Shown here: positions 57,675-61,882 of the stretch, piece after piece
Layout of the letters: the number at the start of each line of letters is the position of its first letter
Numbering within the stretch: position 1 is the first letter of the stretch
Source: Bacteroidia bacterium
Lineage (GTDB): Bacteria; Bacteroidota; Bacteroidia; UKL13-3
Assembly (NCBI GenBank): GCA_023151275.1
Contig: JAKLJI010000019.1
Location: 1 to 61,882, forward strand
DNA length: 61,882 nucleotides
Reading direction: 5' to 3'
Notes under the pieces: model-generated
What the model was told of the DNA's origin: nothing
What the model saw: the letters and a program-made list of their open reading frames with translations, nothing else
Databases searched by the model: none
Position numbers and translations under genes: made by a program

Positions 57675-58679
57675 TTACATGAAACGTGGAGTTAAAACCG
57701 GAACTGGTGGTTTATAGGTCTTTGGAATAGAAATCCCAAAGCAATATCTCAACATAATTTCATGTGAGCCAGAGCTATAATTAAGAATTCGAGTTGTAGT
57801 CAAATCGTACGAATAACCTACATACAAGTTCTGTAAAGCTTGAGGTCTGTATCCTAACAATACTACAGCTGCATCCATTGGTCTCCAAGTTAATCCGCCG
57901 TACAAGCTACCATTCCAAACAGCGTAACAATTTAGGTCTGCCTGAATTTTGGCAGGATCTTTTTTGATTAAGATATTTGGCTCCAAAGAAATTTGTGAGG
58001 ATAAATTATACTTGGCACCTGTCATCAGGTAGTAATGCATTTTGGTATTCACCATGGTGCTGCCACCATTCCATTCGTAAGTAACAGATCCCTGGTTCAG
58101 GTGTGAAGCTGATAATCCAACGTAGAAATCATCGAAACCCATTAATGATTGTTTGGTATAGTAAATACCTGCACCAAAATCCATTGTGCTTCCACTTACC
58201 GCTGAAGTTGGGATTTTAGGATCACCTTCTTCTTGCGGACGTAATTTTGTTCCATCCAGGGATTTCTGCATCAGGCCTGCGCTTGCGCCAATGGCTAATA
58301 CATCACCATTCTTTAATTGTTGCTTGTAGGAAAGTGAAAGTGTTGGGTTGATTGAAACTTCAAAACCAAGCTCATCGCGAAGCAAATGAAGACCCACGCC
58401 TAATTTATTACCAACAGGAGCATTGAACGAAGCAACCAAGTTAGTTGGGGCAGCACCTCTTGGAACGCCACCCGCTTCGGTTCCTCCTCCAAATCCCGTC
58501 CATTGCGTACGCTGAAGTCCGGTAAAGCAAAACTTATCTCCATTTCCTGCAAATCCAGGATTCAAAACCAATTTATTGTGCATAAATTGACTGTAATGAG
58601 GATCCTGTTGGGCATTGGCTGCCAAACCGGTTGAAAGACCCGCCAACAGAGTAAAAATTCTGGTAAAGCTTAATTTCAT
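57675..58679 (-). CDS. porP: PorP/SprF family outer-membrane protein
   Basis: 334 residues with a signal peptide (LLAGLSTGLAANAQ). Hallmark QDPHYSQFMHNKLVLNPGFAG right after cleavage (named here in part), followed by the barrel with NKLGVGLHLLRDELGF and YVGYSYDLTT. PorP/SprF proteins partner a T9SS cargo or the secretion ring at the outer membrane. Has its own near-consensus promoter and is followed 104 nt later by gldK. Confidence 0.93.
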   Translation of the reverse strand: MKLSFTRIFTLLAGLSTGLAANAQQDPHYSQFMHNKLVLNPGFAGNGDKFCFTGLQRTQWTGFGGGTEAGGVPRGAAPTNLVASFNAPVGNKLGVGLHLLRDELGFEVSINPTLSLSYKQQLKNGDVLAIGASAGLMQKSLDGTKLRPQEEGDPKIPTSAVSGSTMDFGAGIYYTKQSLMGFDDFYVGLSASHLNQGSVTYEWNGGSTMVNTKMHYYLMTGAKYNLSSQISLEPNILIKKDPAKIQADLNCYAVWNGSLYGGLTWRPMDAAVVLLGYRPQALQNLYVGYSYDLTTTRILNYSSGSHEIMLRYCFGISIPKTYKPPVPVLTPRFM

Positions 58680-58705
58680 TCGCGTTCCGATTACTATATG
58701 GAAAA

Positions 58706-58735
58706 CAATAATACGGAATTTTTCGTATTTAACAA
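58706..58735 (-). promoter_or_regulatory. Probable promoter of porP
   Basis: Minus strand TTG, 19-nt spacer, TATTATTG, one base off the -7 consensus. Leader about 26 nt. Confidence 0.6.
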
Positions 58736-58794
58736 TTAATAACGAACGTAAATGAAAAATAAAGAAACAGCTAAATTAGCTGGTAGTTAGCTAG

Positions 58795-59550
58795 TTAAGA
58801 TTTGTTATAGGCCTCAATAAATTTATCAATTGCCATTACCATTGAAGGAGTTGCCGGAGTTGGAGCCTGAATATTGACGTCTAAACCTGCATCAGTCATA
58901 GCTTTGATGGTTGTTGCACCAAAACCTGCAATAAGGGTATTGTTCTGTTTGAACTCCGGAAAATTCTCAAATAATGAGCGAATATCCGCAGGTGAAAAAA
59001 AGGCAATTATATCATAATTCACGTGCGTTAAATCCGATAAATCAGAGGATTTAATGCGGTAGAAGAAGGCTTCTTTAAACACAATTTTGCTCTTCTTCAT
59101 AAACTTTTCGATGTCTTGCTTTCTCCAGTCTGAGCAAGGGAAAAGGTATTTCTCTGTAGGATGATTTTTAAAAACAGCCATCAATTCAGTTTCTGTTCCT
59201 TTTCCTGTAAAAATTTTCCGCTTACGCACCTGAATGTATTTAGCCAGGTAATTGGCAATACTTTCATTCACACAGAAATACTTCATCTCAGCAGGAATTT
59301 CGACCTTCAACTCCGTACACATGCGAAAGAAGTTGTCTACTGAATTTCTGGAATTCAGGATAATCGCCGTGTAATCGAGAATATTCACCTTTTGCTGGCG
59401 AAACTCTTTGGCTCCAATTGGTTCCACCTGAATAAACGCACGGAAATCCATTTTCAATCCGTATTTGCGGGCCAGGTCAAACCAAGGCGACTTTTCACTC
59501 TCCGGCTTGGGTTGCGAGATAATGATGCTTTTTACTTTTGAGTTTTTCAA
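58795..59550 (-). CDS. hemD: Uroporphyrinogen-III synthase family protein
   Basis: 251 residues. Two-domain HemD fold with SIIISQPKPESEKSPWFDLARKYGLK at the start, YTAIILNSRNSVDNFF, and IIAFFSPADIRSLF ... LIAGFGATTIKAMTDAGLDV in the second half. HemD closes the tetrapyrrole ring in heme synthesis. Such diverged HemD-like genes beside porP are common in Bacteroidota. Its ATG overlaps the DUF4271 stop (ATGA). Confidence 0.85.
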   Translation of the reverse strand: MKNSKVKSIIISQPKPESEKSPWFDLARKYGLKMDFRAFIQVEPIGAKEFRQQKVNILDYTAIILNSRNSVDNFFRMCTELKVEIPAEMKYFCVNESIANYLAKYIQVRKRKIFTGKGTETELMAVFKNHPTEKYLFPCSDWRKQDIEKFMKKSKIVFKEAFFYRIKSSDLSDLTHVNYDIIAFFSPADIRSLFENFPEFKQNNTLIAGFGATTIKAMTDAGLDVNIQAPTPATPSMVMAIDKFIEAYNKS

Positions 59551-60509
59551 TTGAACCAGGTATTTAAATACAGTTTAAATACAACCAAAAAAGGCAATAT
59601 TTCGAGGGCGCAAAGATAAATAAAAAGATAGAGGAATGGATAACCCTGTACGCTTAGGCCCATCAGAACATCTTTCAACAACCTGAAAACGATGGTTACC
59701 AACAGGACAATTAAGGCAAAATCCCCTATTAACATAGCAGATTCGGCCGTTGGCACATAAATGTAAAGCAGATTGAAGAAAATTAACACCAGGCCTGCCA
59801 GATTGCTTGTTGAGAGCGTATTCAGCAAAAAGAGCTGTCCAAATTGCCTTACTTTAAAAACAGATGAGATGAAAAGCTGGATGAGCATTTTGCCCAGATA
59901 TATCAAAATCAAGGTAAAAAACACCTTGAAAAAAAGCTCCGAATTCGACAAGGTGTCGAGCATTCTTCGATTTTCAGCATAACTCACCAAAAACAGTGCT
60001 AAGGAGGCTAGATAAGCTATGAATATTCCAATTCCGGTGATTACGGAATCTACTCCTCGTTCGAGATAAATTCGAATATCGGTTGTGGTGTCAAATGCGA
60101 TGGAAAGCGTTTCATCAAACCTCCGAATATTCATCAACCTCAGAATTGCAACAAATATGAGAATCGCCGCAAGCACAAAAAACTTCCAATTTCTATCCTT
60201 CTTTTTCCTGAAGCCAATTTCTTTTACACCCGGCAAATCGCGGTGAGAGAACTCTTCTACCTTTTCGGGGGCAAGATGCCTGATGGCCTCATAAGGAAAG
60301 ATAAATTGACGCATCCGCTCCGGTTTTCTCAAACTATCCAATAAGGGGAATTTAGATGAGGTTGGTAGCACAAAGGTATCTACCTGTTGAACCCCAATTG
60401 TATCGGTAATTGCTACATTAGGTTGTGGTGCAGGTGAAATGGACGGCTGCCCAAAAACCGACGCCAGGCAAACCAAGAAAACCAGGATATTTAGTAAAGA
60501 TTTCTGCAC
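59547..60509 (-). CDS. DUF4271 membrane protein
   Basis: 320 residues. Signal-like N-terminus, a polar N-terminal third, then about six membrane helices (~120-318). The last helices hold YPFLYLFIYLCALEILPFLVVFKLY, typical of DUF4271 in Bacteroidota. The start is GTG overlapping the stop of the upstream gene by one base (TAGTG). Function unknown; the link with hemD and the T9SS genes is by position only. Confidence 0.83.
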   Translation of the reverse strand: MQKSLLNILVFLVCLASVFGQPSISPAPQPNVAITDTIGVQQVDTFVLPTSSKFPLLDSLRKPERMRQFIFPYEAIRHLAPEKVEEFSHRDLPGVKEIGFRKKKDRNWKFFVLAAILIFVAILRLMNIRRFDETLSIAFDTTTDIRIYLERGVDSVITGIGIFIAYLASLALFLVSYAENRRMLDTLSNSELFFKVFFTLILIYLGKMLIQLFISSVFKVRQFGQLFLLNTLSTSNLAGLVLIFFNLLYIYVPTAESAMLIGDFALIVLLVTIVFRLLKDVLMGLSVQGYPFLYLFIYLCALEILPFLVVFKLYLNTWFN

Positions 60510-61882
60510 TAAAATAAACTTGAATATCCAACATGAATACGAGCGGCATTCAAATTAAACCCTGCATTTCCGGTCTTACCCAAGGCATAATAAAAAACCA
60601 ATTTACCGGCACCCGTTTCCGCATGCATGCCAAGGCCAAAGCCCGGGGCCTGATTGATGGTAGAACTCCTGCTTATGTTGGTGTACATACCTTGATTGTA
60701 AAAGGCACAGAAATAAGAGTCCTGTCCAAATTTATACCTGAATTCCGATAAGCCAATTGCATACTTATCGGCAAAAATACGCTGTTCATCAAATCCGCGC
60801 AGGGTTTTTAATCCACCAATCCGAAAATATTCATTCAAAAACAATTGCTTTGCATACAAGGCTCCTACCGAAATCTGGTTAAACCATATCCAGTTTCCAA
60901 AAATTTTGGTTTGTAATCCTGCCTGAAATTGCCCCTTGAATCGCACAGACTGCAGATTAGCGGTTTCATACAAATTGTAAAAGTTTCCATTTTCATTCTC
61001 AAACTTCATGGAGGCAATTAGCGGATTTTGAACCAGGTTTCGCAAGCCCATTCCCACTTCGGTTTCAAGCTCCCAAACATTTCGACTTAACCTGAAGAAA
61101 CCAGGTGTTTTCCGAGTAATGCGCAAACTCAATTGATTCAATCGGAAATCTGAAAAATCAGGTAGCTGAGCTGAAAGGCGAATAGTTCCGGTATCCGGAT
61201 TTAACAAATCAACGCGTTGCCAAGCATATAACAATGCCCATTCAACATGCTTAGTTATCAGTTGACTTAGTCCTGCACCAGCCTGCAAATCCAGGTAAAT
61301 ACTATCAAACCGAAGCAGGGAAAAATTACCGGTAAACCCAAACCCTGTTCTCCAAAATGCAGGGTCGTCAAACTGAATTTTTAAATCGGAAGAGCCAGCC
61401 CTGAAACTTCGAAAACTTACCTGCAGGGATTTTCCGGTGGAAAGCAAATTTTGAAGTTTGAGATTGATATCACCAGTAAGTACCAATTTTCCATTAATAG
61501 CACTATTTGGAGCTACTCCCAAAAAGCCATCAAAAGAAGAGGCATTCTTCTTGTTGAAATAAAAATAAGGCTTTGCCCAATTCCCATAATAGTAGAGTGC
61601 ATAAGGGCGAACCTGTTGAACAAAAGGTAATCGGATTAATTTTGATTCTGCCAACTTTAACCGCTCTTCTGAATAGTTCTGTCCCGGCTTCAAGCCTAGG
61701 TAATTTGACAAAAAGTTGGATTTTAACTCGGCAGTACCGGCCAATCCAATGGAATCAAACAAGATAAGTGGGCCTAAATCTGAAATGAGATTTGCGTAAA
61801 CGCTTTGGGTATCCAGCTGAAAATTCTTTAGCTGTAAAAGGGCAAATGGAAAACCCTGATTTTGCTTCTCTAAAAGATATGC
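60509..61882 (-). CDS. Omp85/BamA-like outer-membrane protein, N-terminus beyond window
   Basis: About 457 residues are visible and the frame is open to the right edge, so the true start lies outside. The visible N-terminal part is POTRA-like: YLLEKQNQGFPFALLQLKNF, LGPLILFDSIGLAGTAEL, FLSNYLGLKPGQNYSEERL. A beta-barrel follows, with the conserved late strand motif FRIGGLKTLRGFDEQRIFADKYAIG (partly quoted). Such proteins insert or translocate outer-membrane proteins, or transport lipids. Last visible gene of the hemD-DUF4271 operon. Confidence 0.82.
   Translation of the reverse strand, partial: AYLLEKQNQGFPFALLQLKNFQLDTQSVYANLISDLGPLILFDSIGLAGTAELKSNFLSNYLGLKPGQNYSEERLKLAESKLIRLPFVQQVRPYALYYYGNWAKPYFYFNKKNASSFDGFLGVAPNSAINGKLVLTGDINLKLQNLLSTGKSLQVSFRSFRAGSSDLKIQFDDPAFWRTGFGFTGNFSLLRFDSIYLDLQAGAGLSQLITKHVEWALLYAWQRVDLLNPDTGTIRLSAQLPDFSDFRLNQLSLRITRKTPGFFRLSRNVWELETEVGMGLRNLVQNPLIASMKFENENGNFYNLYETANLQSVRFKGQFQAGLQTKIFGNWIWFNQISVGALYAKQLFLNEYFRIGGLKTLRGFDEQRIFADKYAIGLSEFRYKFGQDSYFCAFYNQGMYTNISRSSTINQAPGFGLGMHAETGAGKLVFYYALGKTGNAGFNLNAARIHVGYSSLF

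Overview
The window is chromosomal DNA of a member of the Bacteroidota. The evidence is a complete type IX secretion / gliding core (porP-gldK-gldL-gldM-gldN), a secreted protein with a type IX C-terminal sorting region, promoters of the phylum-specific form TTG-N19/20-TAnnTTTG (in front of the rRNA operon, tRNA-Val, paaN, gldK), and many families typical of the phylum (DUF4271, DUF4296, XRE-S24 regulators, EF-P with an HRTPGN tip). The order cannot be fixed from the sequence alone. Most of the window is ordinary housekeeping and envelope DNA; there is no clear prophage, insertion sequence or CRISPR array.

Layout. 1-3.0 kb: minus-strand metal block (thioesterase-like fragment, NRAMP Mn/Fe transporter fused to a universal stress domain, MntR/DtxR regulator) with a perfect palindromic operator. 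3.1-4.0 kb: small membrane protein and a membrane zinc peptidase. 4.1-5.8 kb: a Fic AMP-transferase gene flanked on both sides by the same repeat, then a GC-rich structured intergenic element. 5.8-12.7 kb: minus-strand run PASTA protein, T9SS cargo, rhodanese, heptaheme-TPR cytochrome, MltG. 12.8-18.7 kb: plus-strand MarC, C-terminal processing protease, RarA, M23 peptidase, membrane protein, thioesterase. 18.8-25.9 kb: minus-strand START-domain protein, EF-P, ccmCDEF cytochrome c maturation operon, DUF885 peptidase-like lipoprotein, acetyltransferase. 26.0-30.7 kb: murI, mutS2, DUF4296 lipoprotein, yggS, zinc-ribbon protein. 30.8-36.1 kb: three-gene SMC/kleisin module resembling MksB-MksF-MksE (no MksG/JetD nuclease beside it), followed by a convergent self-cleaving-type XRE-S24 repressor. 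36.2-38.4 kb: orphan TPR histidine kinase. 38.7-44.1 kb: minus-strand rRNA operon 16S-tRNA-Ile-tRNA-Ala-(tRNA-like)-23S-5S with three tandem promoters and three boxA-like sites. 44.3-52.1 kb: PaaN-type dehydrogenase, bifunctional acyltransferase of OlsF type, LPP20-like lipoprotein, Nudix hydrolase, beta-barrel protein, AsmA protein. 52.4 kb: tRNA-Val. 53.0-61.9 kb: gldNMLK, porP/sprF, hemD-like, DUF4271 and an Omp85-like protein that runs off the right edge.

How it fits together. The ccm genes supply the machinery that would attach heme to the seven-CXXCH cytochrome at 6.9-8.9 kb. The T9SS core on the right would export cargo such as the 936-residue protein at 9.2-12.0 kb. The most unusual points are the compact Mks-like condensin operon, the paired operator-like repeats around fic, the degenerate tRNA in the rRNA spacer, and the GC-rich hairpin element downstream of mltG.
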